A stretch of 64,000 nt of DNA from Trichobilharzia szidati (lineage: Eukaryota > Platyhelminthes > Trematoda > Strigeidida > Schistosomatidae). Under the pieces are notes generated by a model. The model did not search any database. It had not been told where the DNA came from and saw only the letters and a list, made by a program, of their open reading frames with translations. A program made the translations under genes and the position numbers. Shown here in pieces: positions 1 through 11,261 of the stretch; position 1 is the first letter of the stretch; each line of letters opens with the position of its first letter. The stretch is taken from assembly GCA_944472155.2 (NCBI GenBank), contig OX235273.1:35499204-35563203 (forward strand), given 5' to 3'.

Positions 1-2755
1 AAACTTTGAAATGAAAGGTCCTCCAAAGATTGAAGAAGAAATGTTTGGAGAGTTCACTACACATGGCAAGTTCACACTTTTTTATAAAACTGAATAAAAA
101 CCGAGCGAATGTCGATAATAGAATGGTAATGCAACACTTCAAAAAGCTGATATTTTCAGTAACGCCTATCACGGTAAATAACTATTAATTCCAAGCTTCC
201 ATGACTTCGGTTGTCTATAAATTTTAGTCAGCATTGATTAAAAAACGCACTCAGTCTTTACAATCCAACAGAAAAAATGATATTCTGAACTTTCGCTACA
301 ATAAATACTGTTTTAACTGACAAAAACAACACATAATTCTCGATACTATTTAAAATATCGGAAGGTGATGCAATATCAGTGTGGTTCAAACGCATATTCT
401 GTTGCAAGAACTCCTGACATGGCCCACTCTAACCATTATTTAGGCAGAATTTCCCTATCATGACCAATATTTAACCAAAATTTGCTCATTATGTTATTAG
501 TGCTACAATTCGCCAAAAAACCCAAGCTAGCATTTTCTTCCGGCGCATTGCCGAATCGCAGGCGTGAAATCTTCGGGTGCATTGAAGAGCATGAGGCAGT
601 AATCTACAGTCAGCCCCAATGATTCTGCAGTGCGCCCGAAGCCCGCCCCATACATTCTGCGAGTATGTAACAATTTTGGTCCACTGTTTGTTGTACAGCA
701 AACAACAATCAAGTCAAAAATGTACTGAGCAATATTTAAATATTTTGCATTATGGTTCTTGATAAACAATACTCATGGAGTCGACAACAAAATTAAAGTA
801 GATATAACTCAATATTTATGCTGAAATATATCCTTTGCTGAATAAAATAACAATGAATATCTGTTTGTTTGACCTTCAGAGTAGTTCATACGACTCATTA
901 CCAAATTGAGAAAAGAAGAAACAACAAACTGTATACTAACTTAAAAACACGTGTGGATCTCAACGACCTCAAATGACCTTGAAGTGGCGCTAACTTTGGA
1001 AATATTCAACATATTATGCGAAGTTCAATATCTAGCATTCTTGAGATTAGAGGGAAGCAATTATCTCTTGGCACCCATAGTGAAGTGGCGCTTTTGATAA
1101 ACTTCACCTTAAACTATCATAACCAACAACAGCCAAGAACAGATACCAAGCTCAGAAGACCTTGAATCAACCAATCAGATTCTTCCTGGAGAAAAGTGGC
1201 ATTCAACTTATATACAGTTTATATATGTCTAAAATGCCTCAAAAATATCTCTGCTGTCGTATGGGAGTGTTTATAGGCATACCAAACACATGTCAATACG
1301 AAAATACACCTATGTGGCTATAAACCATATGATTTCGTAGATAATTTACCAGTCTAATACTTTTTTCAAATGGGCCTACAGCCCTTCAGTAGAATTTGTA
1401 TTGGTTCCAATTACACGACCCACCGATTCACACGAATAATTGAATTTAGTACTCATGTAGCCTTTTGATGATAAATGTAAATAATCTCTCTACACATCTA
1501 TGTGGATGGCTGTGCTTGGAAGATGAATTAGTCGCTGTATCAATGCTATTAAAACACTGGCTCTTCTGTTTGGGATGCATTCTATAGGCGACTGTCATCG
1601 CATGACAGCTGTAACGTTCAAAAAAGATGCACTAGCTGAAAAGAGGCTTACAGCGTTCCTTTAGGACTAAATTGAAGACATCTTACCAACGGAAGCTCTC
1701 AAAGAAACCATAAGGCCGTAACGTACAACCAGTTATATGAATTTGGTTCTTCACAAATGTTCAAGTACATCCCAGAAAATCTATCCAAGAAAGTGCAAAT
1801 CAATCTTAAACCGATTTGTGGCTCAGAAGACAAGCGCTAGCTAAGAGGCGTGTGTAGTTAGATCCCGAAAGAGGAACTGCTGGGGAGCATACAGATCATA
1901 CATCACTTTCAAATCTCCGTGTGCTGTGCATAAAATCTGTCGTCGTAAGGCATGGCCAGATCAGTCCGATTACGGGTCTGGAATAGCTTATAAATATCAG
2001 TTAAGAAATATTCTCAAAATACAAAGGCATCGGACCAGCAGTTGTTAGGCAATGTGGTAGAGTCCTTTCAATCCCACTAAACAAGCTGTTAGAGCACTTA
2101 CTGGGCTTACTTCAGTTTCCGACGACTTTCAAAGCAAGAGATGAAAGAGCTTTCAATCACACGTAGATACAGAAATCGCTCCAATACTGGTTGTTCATCT
2201 GTTGACTACAACAACACTAGGAAAACGAAGTTCGGTTCGCCACTCAACTTTGATGATGACGTTGGGTGACGGCGTTTCAGTTTAAGATCTATATGTCATA
2301 CTAAAATTCAAACATATATATTTTTGAAGCAGTACTCATTTTTCGACATTTAGAGACTGCAATTTGTCATGTCTGATAGTATGTGTGAAAATGGCATGCG
2401 TTCTATGTAAACTTACCTGTGTATATGAAAAATACATAATTAAATCCCATTTCTGTGGCTTTACTATGGAGGAATGTTATTACAGGGAAACTTCACAGTA
2501 ACATATGCAAGTCTTGCATGTCATTGCATCAGTAATGTGAGCATACTAATTGTACTACGACCCGAAGTGAATAATCTCAAGGCTTCAAACCAACAACTTT
2601 GTGGGAGGTGGATGTATTGAAAGACTACTTGTAGACACTATGTATGATGATATCTAGTAGAATGTCAGCGAAGACTGACAGTTTGCAATGAAGAAGACAA
2701 AAATGAAACAATTAGGAGACATACAACGCATAAGATAAGTATTTTTGATAAAGTA
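1..2755. other. Unassigned 5' stretch
   Basis: A+T-rich DNA with no ORF that I can tie to a family. Short ORFs are present but have no recognisable motif or splice context. Parts around 1140-1560 loosely resemble 6690-6990, which suggests old dispersed repeats. I see no gene here. Confidence 0.4.
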
Positions 2756-2935
2756 TAAAACTTGGGCACTGTGGTAGAGTATGACTCAATTACGGATAAG
2801 ATTTCATTTTGATGAATCACACAGTGATGTACAGCAATATTATCTGATGACGTTTCGAGAACAAATTATTGCTCATGATTGTATCAAGTCACTCACACAA
2901 CATTTCGCTTCATTCATATACATGAGTATTTTAGT
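2756..2935 (+). repeat. Penelope-associated terminal repeat, single arm
   Basis: This matches the outer part of the arms of the fold-back elements at 12807-13962 and 39251-39916. It starts with the same cttgggcactgtggtagag motif and continues through a tgacgtttcgag motif and a cacacaac block. It is a lone degraded copy. The short ORF that overlaps it (2781-3098) is read from repeat sequence and is not called as a gene. Confidence 0.55.
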
Positions 2936-3506
2936 TAAACGTACTGCAGGGATAAAGAAATCACTCATCTCATTCACTCCTATTCACACTATTCTTATGT
3001 CCATGTTACTGATTTTGGTCTATGTTTTCTTCTTCGGTGCACTTTATCTGCACAATTTAAGGAATCTGGAAATGCATAGAGTACTTAGGAAATGGTAATA
3101 ATAATTGTTTAAGTCAGTAACACAATAGTGGGTTGTGACAGTGGGCAGCTGCAGTGATAAAGCTGACTGACTGAGTTTTAACATGCAACTAAGCGCAGAA
3201 GTGCAGTAGTTCGATTAGTTACATTCCACACTTGAAAAATATTATATTTGGTTGGTAATTAGCAAAACATATTTCATCAGATGTCTTTCAACTTCGCATT
3301 TGGTCTATGGGATGAAATAATCTAATTCATGAGATATAACGAGACAGGGTGTGACAGTTATCTCGGGTAAGAGGAGAAATTATTGTAAAATAACTCTTTT
3401 TTCAGTTAGTCAAGAACTAAACGAAAAAATACGATTATCATTTGCTGACATTTCGCTTATTTTTATCCACGTCTTATCATTTCATTATACCTGAACTACA
3501 GATCAT

Positions 3507-3990
3507 TCTGACAGACTGACTTTCAACATAGAAGCCTGCACACAAGTGCACCCATTTAGGCTACCCCATTCCATGTACCACACAAAGGCAGAGAAAAAAG
3601 AAATTAAATGGAACTCTTATGAGCATATATGTGATGGAAAACGAACAGTGATATGAAAAAAATATAAGGGTTGCTCAGATATTTGAGATTACACAGAGTG
3701 AATGCATCTGTATCATTTACAGCGTTTGGAGTCACATTTTTATTTAACACTAAGCCTAACCCCAAAATTACTCACCATTCTAGACTAATTAACACAGAAG
3801 AAAGGGCGCAGACACTGTGATCAAAAACCAGTAGTCTTTTCATATCTTCCAGTTTCAATGGTCACTTGTCACAACCTAAGTAGACAACATTATCGGCATA
3901 CACTAATTTGACGAGACTGTTCCCTGATAAGTCCCTTAAGTGAGTGACAGACAATTCTGTTAATATATGTATGATGAAAGTGAACTAAAA
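3507..3990 (-). mobile_element. Degraded LINE 3' region
   Basis: Read on the minus strand, this resembles the LINE at 26545-27310. It holds a decayed reverse-transcriptase segment near 3880-3985 (the region matching the YADD motif of the better copy) and a 3' end near 3507-3600, next to a ctgactgac-type tail. Frames are broken throughout. Confidence 0.45.
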
Positions 3991-4193
3991 TAAGGATGAC
4001 AGTTGTAGAAATTAGCCTTGCATTATATCCTTCTTGGAAATATTAGTTCCCTCATTGTTTAGTTTCACTATTAAATGAATGCAGTGCAATCTACAGATTC
4101 ATGAAATTCACACACTGACGTACTACTTTTCCAGAATCCTAGCTAATGTGTCCTCAGTAAAGTGAGAAGCGGGTATTGTACTTGTGTAAACTT

Positions 4194-4428
4194 GCGTCGG
4201 TGGCATAGCGGTTAGGACGCTCGCCGACCATGCACATGGTCCGGGGTTCAAACCCCGGCCGACGCACTCCTTTACCTCGCTAAGCCAGAAATAATGCTGG
4301 TAAAGAGGAAAGGTTGGGCATGAGGCTAGCAACCCCATCCTGTAAAAGAAACACTGCTACAGAAACTTCAAGCCTCTAGCTTGAAGCCCTATGTTCCACT
4401 GGGGAACGTGAAGGATATAAAAAAAAAC
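4194..4428 (+). repeat. tRNA-headed SINE-like repeat, family A1
   Basis: The head (4194-4266) is tRNA-like. A perfect 7-bp acceptor pairing joins gcgtcgg to ccgacgc, followed by an A-box-like tggcatagcggttagga and a B-box-like ggggttcaaacc. The expected anticodon arm is replaced by gaccat-gcac-atggtc, which folds with a 4-base loop, so this is not a working tRNA. The body follows, and the 3' end near 4380 carries gaagccctatgttcc, which is also the 3' end of RTE-like LINEs in this window. Other full A1 copies are at 27380 and 57380. Confidence 0.75.
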
Positions 4429-6589
4429 TCAATAGGCTGTGAACTGCTGCCAATGAAAACGAAAACAATATTTGGAATTACCAGTTATAATTTTAGCTTG
4501 ATCGTATGCAACATTCAGTAGTTGTTAAATGGCCACTTGAAGAACATCGAATCCATACAGAAAGCGCAGAAGATTTAGTACAACATGCACACTCCTGATT
4601 TCACTATGAAGCATGCATGCCAAATGCATTACTTTAGGGGCCTACACAGTTCACAAATTAACTCACAACACTGAAGTGGAAAAATTTATATTTGTCCTTA
4701 CTGAGCTTAATATAGCGAATCTTGTGAAGTAACTTTCTTTTGTAGAAGAGAAGAGCAAGGTATTCATAATCTTTTGCTACATGTGGAATCTCAGTGCAAC
4801 TCGATGCCGATAGTATATATGCGAATAAACTGAAAAATAATGTCCTCCTTACCTTCAGAACAACTTGCCCTTATTCCAGGATAATAGCTTTCTTTCACCT
4901 TTAAGTCTAAGTTATATCTATAAAATCGCAATATGACATCAATTAAATCTTCCCTCAAAACCAAGGCCACTTGAAAACCATAGCAACAAGCATCATAGCG
5001 GAGATATGAAATTAAGCCACTCCTCAAAGAAGGCTTATTCAGCGTACTGGAATCACTTCCGTGCACTGTCTGACCATAGTTACACAAAATACATATGCTA
5101 AAGAACACAGCGCTACCGCTAGAATCAGCGAAGTTAAAAGAAATCCTTTTGGACAGTCACATTAAGAAGAGTTTGAATCGAACCATGCAAGATTATTAGG
5201 AATGGAAGGACTCGCTCAGGTTGAAGAAGTGATTTGACCAATAAAAAATAGTAGCAAAAGTGCTATCGGATTTCACTACCCTCAGAATAAGTCACTGATG
5301 AAATTTAATTCCAGCTGATATGGCAGCAGATATGGCAACTGATAGCTTTAAGATTAAATAAGAAGACTGCGTAACAGCAGACGGTGTACGGCGGCCACTG
5401 AGAAATTGGTTTATACCTAGAGGACGGTCTGGCACTACAGATATTCCACATTTTAAATGTACCTAATTTATCATTCATCTTAACATTTAGCAAACTTCTT
5501 CCCATCAAAAGCAAGCAGTTCTCTTCTTCCACAGTTGTTTCACCTGTCTTACATATGTTCTTTTCTGGGTATCCTATTACTGTCTACCAATTCTCTCGGC
5601 CGCCCTTCTACTATACTAATTGTATAAATTCCCTAAGTTTTCTAGTGGTCTGGGCTGTTGTCATGAGGAAAACAGTGGCGTGCCTCAAAAGAGACACTTC
5701 TATTGAGCAAACGATAAATCCCCCTTCTCACAGCGCGTTTGAAAATGCCGTAGTAATCAAAATGGATAATGTTATGTGCTAGAATTCGTCTAACATTTTC
5801 AAACACCAAGAAACTATCACTAAGTAATTAAATATTCAACAGCAATTGAAATAATGCACGGCGTGTATTCAAAACAAAGTTTTTGCCAATCAGTCTCTTA
5901 ACAACTTGCTTTCCCTTTGTTGTTTGAATATATCATATGGTTACAAGTTAGCCTTGTAAATATTGGCTCTTATGAATTACCCCAAACGTCCTTGAACTAC
6001 TAGAATAATTACAGGTAGACATTTATAAAATTATATCTGTAAAATCTCAGCGAAATTGAAATGATTAATTTCAACGTTTCGTTCGGCAATCTGTTCCGAA
6101 CTTCTTCATTGAAATTAATCGAAATTAACATAACAGAGGTTTATATATAAAAGGAACAACTCTTGTTTTTAAACTTTGTCCAATCATGAGTCATGCAACA
6201 GGCATCAACATGTATAATAAATAAAATTGTATGTTTATATATAATTACGGGTAGCATTGTAGTGTGTTCATTGTAGTTCTGTGAATTTTCTGTCTACTTC
6301 TATTTTTCATGAAAAATAATTTGATAGTGAATGCTACCAAGTAGTTAAGTATGACACTACTTTTAGAGTATTACAACTCCAAAATACTCCAATATATTCT
6401 GTCGTAGTCACAAAATTTTGTAACTACGACGAAATATATTGAACTACTGACAGAGTTTCACTGCATCTGAAGGCCTAGATTCCTGTCTCTACAATGATGA
6501 AATATGAGTATTGGGAGAAGTTAGTGTGTCATAGCCAAAGTCTTTCAAAAGTTTACTTTCAAGAACCAGTCATATACAGGGAATGCTAT
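4429..6589. other. Unassigned stretch
   Basis: No recognisable gene. Short minus-strand ORFs (4791-5108, 5305-5532) lack motifs. A small inverted repeat around ttgaaattaatc lies near 6060-6120. Confidence 0.4.
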
Positions 6590-6600
6590 GAAAGGTTATC

Positions 6601-7205
6601 CCAAGTCGGATGATGCCTGCCTTTTCGGGGCAACAGTAAAGAATCGACACCAAAGCCAAATGACCTTGAATATACCTATTATATTCTGTAAGGTGGAAAG
6701 TGGCATTTATTTAGAAAAAAGTGTATTTAGAGGGCATATTTGTAATAAAACTGAATTATACAGGATATACATCTCTAAGATGCTGTAAAAGCTGGTCCCA
6801 GTTTCTCACAGGAGTATCTGTAGACATATAAAAACAATGTGGATACAAAAGATCTAAGTGGCTGTATTTCATATCATATCGGGAACCATTTACTATTATA
6901 ATACGTTTCTTAGGCGCGCCCAGAATCCTTCAATAGAATCTTATGATTTCCACTTATAGGATCTACTAATTCGTAAGTATGTTTGAGTGTAGTTTAATTA
7001 TTATTGTTACGAATAACCCTTCCAATCGAGTGTATGAATGGTATTGCCTAGGACTAGTCGTATTATTGCTATTAAAACATCTAATTTAAATTCGCAGCGA
7101 AGATTATGAACATCTTCCACGTGTAATGTCTAGCCGTTTTATTGGTAAATTCACGGTCATTTGGCTTTGGTGTCTATTCTTAACTGTTGCCCTTTTCGGA
7201 TTTGG
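6601..7205. repeat. Inverted-repeat (fold-back) element
   Basis: The arm at 6601-6680 (containing gacaccaaagccaaatgacc) is closely reverse-complementary to 7141-7205 (containing ggtcatttggctttggtgtc), with about 460 bases between. There is no transposase ORF inside. The structure fits a non-autonomous fold-back/MITE-like repeat, but no target duplication was established. The ORF at 6588-6788 is explained by the arm. Confidence 0.55.
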
Positions 7206-7215
7206 AGAAGACAGA

Positions 7216-9714
7216 TAAAGTAACCCACATTCTCTAGGTACTTTTTCTGCAAATGTATACTGTTATAAAAGCTTAGGTAAGCCTACCTAACAACAATATA
7301 GTATAATATCGTGCCCACAATGTTATTTACTGCATTTTCCATCGATTATGCGACTTTTTTGCATTTGCATCATGAAGTGACTCACCCAGAGAAATTTTTC
7401 ATTAGCACCTCAAAAGTGGGATAAATCTTGAGATATACAAGGAAAAGTAGATACTTTGTTGACATGCACAATATGCTTGAGAGGTAGTTGTTGAGAACAT
7501 CGGATTATTATGGAGCTGACTTATTATAAACAGATATAATTGGAAGCGTTGAAAGAGTGGGATTTGGTATTGCATTTCAATCACGTCTTACGTAAGTCGC
7601 ACTAGTTTGGAGTTGCGCACGCCTCTCGCCTTCTACCCAGTCTTCATTCAGCGACAAATGAATATAAACTATAACAGCCACCAAACATCGTTTAACAAAC
7701 AATCGTCTGACTAGTCATGAATGCATTGTTACTTTTGCTTCAAGAGTTTCCTACTGATCTGACCTACCTAATTTTCAGTGTCTGTTGTTAAGTTTAACGG
7801 TTAGATTAGGATTAAGAGTTAGGAATATGGCTAAGTTTGGGGTTAAGGGTTACATTAGGTGTGGTAAAAAGTAGTCACGCAACTAAGCAGTCTTAGTGTT
7901 TAAATATGCAATTCATCAACAAACTCATGGGGTTTTTACGGTCCTTTATTCAAATTATTTGTTTAGGGACATTGTTGGTTGCTATAGTTTGTCTTCACCC
8001 GATGACATAAGAGTAGTAACGCATAAAGTTAGTCGTAGTTATCCACTTTACACTTTGTGCCCAGTAATAATGTCTTCCTTAACTGTGAGCTGCCGCTGTC
8101 AGTATTCTTAGAAGTATCTGTCAAAAGTATAAACTCGATTAGTTACGTCTTCAGATTTAGTACATTTTAAATATCCTTGCACTTAGTTACAGTCCAGGTT
8201 GCATCATCTGTATGAGTCAGTTATGAGTCTTCCATGCACTCTTCTTATAGTGTCTCAGAATAAACAAAATACTTTTGTTCTGAACGTAGATAAATGCTTG
8301 TTTAGGTTAGGAATTTACACAGTATAACGGAATTATCAGCAGCATCCTAATATTCACACGTTGAAGGAAAACACAAAAGCACAGTGATATCTGTTGAATT
8401 AAGCTCTGTGTATTCAGAAGGTATCAGCATCTGAAAACTGTAACCTATGATTTGTAAGTCGGAGTTTGACTTCCCAGCTGCTGCATGCATGACCTATTCG
8501 GTCTAACTTGAAGCGAATCAACATAAATCGACATTATGATGCAACTAACAGTGAGGTGCATAATATCTAGCTCATAATTACAACAATACAACTGTCTTTT
8601 CTCATGCTCTTATCACATCCGTAAATTATGCAATTACTTGTTAACACATTGTCTAAAATAATTAATAGTAAAGTTTTGTTATGCTTATGAACCAATAGAT
8701 GTTCAGAATGGGACGTCTTTTGGTCATTCCTAATTGTCCTATGATTACTGAAAAATTGTACATTCTACTGACGCAGTTAAACAATTGTTTTCAGTAGTTA
8801 ACAGTGTAGCTGACTGCCATATGGAGGATAAAGAAACTCAATATCTTTAGAGAAGGTATTTATATAAATGCTCACAAACCAACGGGGATAACAAGTTATC
8901 TGAAAATGGATTTTTATATAACTCCATCAACACTGAAGTTGCACAGACGGATGTTAGATGCTCACAACTTCAAGCTTTATGGAGTTGAGTTTTTCACCAC
9001 TTTGAAAGTAGAAATATCACCAACACTGACAGCAAAAATATACATTCTCCTTGATAGTGCCCCGAAGTTCGAACATATCCTGGCATACTGTTATACTACA
9101 AATTGGATTGTACAAATAATTCGACTATTGCGAAAAAATCTCACTAATTGTGCAAAAGTTTCATAAGAGTCATATTTCTTCAGTCTTATTCAATACAAAG
9201 CATGTATTTTCATGGGTCTTGGGATGAGTTGTTGGCAATCGTTCTAAGTCTTTGGAGTTTTCCCATATCCTTATTGGCTTTAGCGATTGACTCTAGCCAG
9301 TGATTCCTGGGTTAAAATCTTACTTCAGCCTGGACATGTGGGTAGTACCATTAACTCAGCTGGGTATATGGAAAATCTGTACCAAATAACTTCTAAAAAT
9401 GTGTTCATTTGCTCATATAGGTGAAACCAAACATATGAAATTCACTATGGATCATGGTTTATTATCATATTATAACGCAGTTCTCGTCTTGACTGTAAAA
9501 GGCTTAACACTTAACAGGTGGGAGTAAGTCATGAAGCAAGGGTGGGAATCATTGAGTAGATCCCTTTTCTCAGAGGATGACCTGAGAACTTTGGTCATTA
9601 TTTTAAAGCTAATAAAGGCTTGTCCTATCCATCAAAGCAATAACTGTTAGTCTTTCTGATTAGTGTTTTTTATACTTCACTAGATATAGTAATATGAATG
9701 ACCTGGTACTACCC
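7216..9714. other. Unassigned stretch with TTAGG-rich patch
   Basis: No recognised gene. At about 7795-7862 the sequence is enriched in ttagg, gttag and ggttaaggg words, resembling decayed telomere-type repeats. The 86-residue ORF at 8906-9166 has no family signature I recognise. Confidence 0.35.
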
Positions 9715-10110
9715 TGGGAGGGTAGACTACGGTCTTCCTCGCAAAACGCTGTAATCTGCTTGCGTGTTCATAGCCTCTGCCAAATAAGTCCTATTCAGTG
9801 CCTTTACTAGGCGGGGATGTTCTCCACAAACGAACGTCTAGACATGCAGCAGTCTACTTTGGGCGAGTCGGAAAAGTTTGCAAATCGATGTCATAACTGG
9901 GCTCCAGAGTCCAAACGGATAGAATGGTGTATGAACTTATCTTGATCACAGGTAAATATGGGGACGCTGCTCCACTAAGTTGTGGATCAGAATTCAAGTC
10001 AAGTGCTCGGGGTGTTTTCTCTTGAGGGAACCTCCTGCTTCGGTCTGGGAGTCTCGGCAGTACCATAGCCCTTAAACAAACTATAGGGTTTTGTATGGCA
10101 CATCTTTTGA
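9715..10110 (-). repeat. Dispersed repeat family E
   Basis: The reverse complement contains gaacatccccgc followed by a taggactta..ggcagaggctatgaaca block, which is also found in + orientation at 62740-62810. Related copies lie at 12115-12590 and 56465-56925. Nature unknown. No coding motif seen. Confidence 0.5.
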
Positions 10111-10319
10111 TGCCTATAATGTAACAAATTTGTGTTTTAATGAAAACAATGAATAATTTGAATAATAAGGCATTTAGAAGACAAATTTCATTCCGCAGTT
10201 TCTCAAAAATCGCTTTACAGCTTGCTTGGTTCACAATAATAAAATAAAACGCATGACAACTACTCAGTTACATATATACTAATGATCAATCATATTTAAA
10301 TATGTCAAGCAGTCCATAG

Positions 10320-10965
10320 TAGGCAAACGTTGAAGTCAATTGTTTGTTGTACGCATAGTTTAGCATCTATGTGAGTGCTTCCATCACCTTCAGTAGCCTT
10401 GAATTAGAGTTATTTGAAATAATTGTGAAACAGTCATTAATATTGATTTTGTGACCTGACATTAATAAGTGCTTTGCAATGGATGATGATGGATTTCTAT
10501 TTAGATTAATTGTATTGGAATAACCATTTTGAAACATGATCTTTTCGACAACATTGGAACATTCTATTGGTTCTACCTAAATAGGTGTCACCGCAACCGC
10601 AGGTGAACTTGTAGATACAGTTTGAATTAGAGTCCACAGAATTTCTCCCTTTAATCGTAGGTACAGGGATCAAAAATGTTCAAGATGTGAGGGAAAGAGA
10701 TGCGGCATAGAATATGCGCTTGATGGCTAACCGAAGTCTGCGCTGTCAACTGCATAATTTGATCACTCTTGAATGGTAGGTTAGTGAGGATAACCTTCTT
10801 TGGTACAGAAGCTGTCTTTTCAATATGTGGTCTATCCCCTCCACGGCAACTGACAAAGTCCTCTGGATAACCATTAGCTAATAAAACTGAATGGATGTAT
10901 CGAAGCTCATCCAGCAATGTGTTGCTCGTACATATTTTACAGGCCCTTGAAAACAAACAAACGTT
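10320..10965 (-). mobile_element. Penelope-like element fragment (RT end plus GIY-YIG)
   Basis: On the minus strand, 10956-10651 encodes an end-of-RT/linker type stretch (including LLANGYP, typical of Penelope RT C termini, and VPKKVILTNLPF). It is followed toward 10320 by a decayed GIY-YIG-type region with a C-G-C-G..TYLGRTNR motif. The element is truncated and frameshifted. It lies just upstream of the TLDc gene on the opposite strand. Confidence 0.65.
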
Positions 10966-11169
10966 TATACTGGTGAAATAAAGTTATTAACCACTCCGTG
11001 TGCTTACGAAATATAGATCGCTAAATCGTTCCATCATCTCTCCTAGTCATTGAAATATCCAAGAAATAGATAACTTCTTGAGATTATTAGATACTGTGTC
11101 AAATGGTTTTACAGTCCTCATAATTATCTTCCTGAAGAGTGCGCTGTAATATTTATTCTCTTTCCCTTT

Positions 11170-11183
11170 AGGTTTCAACAATC
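11170..11183 (+). promoter_or_regulatory. 3' splice acceptor / short 5' UTR before the TLDc start
   Basis: A pyrimidine-rich tract ends in ag at 11170-11171, followed by 12 bases and the ATG at 11184. It may receive an upstream non-coding exon by cis-splicing or a spliced leader by trans-splicing, which flatworms use. The sequence alone cannot separate these. Confidence 0.5.
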
Positions 11184-11261
11184 ATGGGTAATACTAATAG
11201 TCAAAGTGAGGCAAATGCCAACCACAACCCAGCTAAATCCTACAAGGGATTTGAGTATTCT
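11184..11261 (+). CDS. TLDc gene exon 1
   Basis: Encodes residues 1-26, starting MGNTNSQSE and ending KGFEYS. The donor gtaagt follows in phase 0. Reading through reaches TAA after four codons, so splicing is required. Intron 1 is only 37 nt. Confidence 0.85.

Noticed and set aside
4194..4266. tRNA gene candidate (also 23336-23408 and 40013-40085)
   Set aside because: Acceptor and B-box regions look right, but the anticodon arm is a 6-bp hairpin with a 4-base loop, and all copies are fused to SINE bodies.
8906..9166. 86-codon ORF
   Set aside because: No recognisable family; isolated and likely chance.
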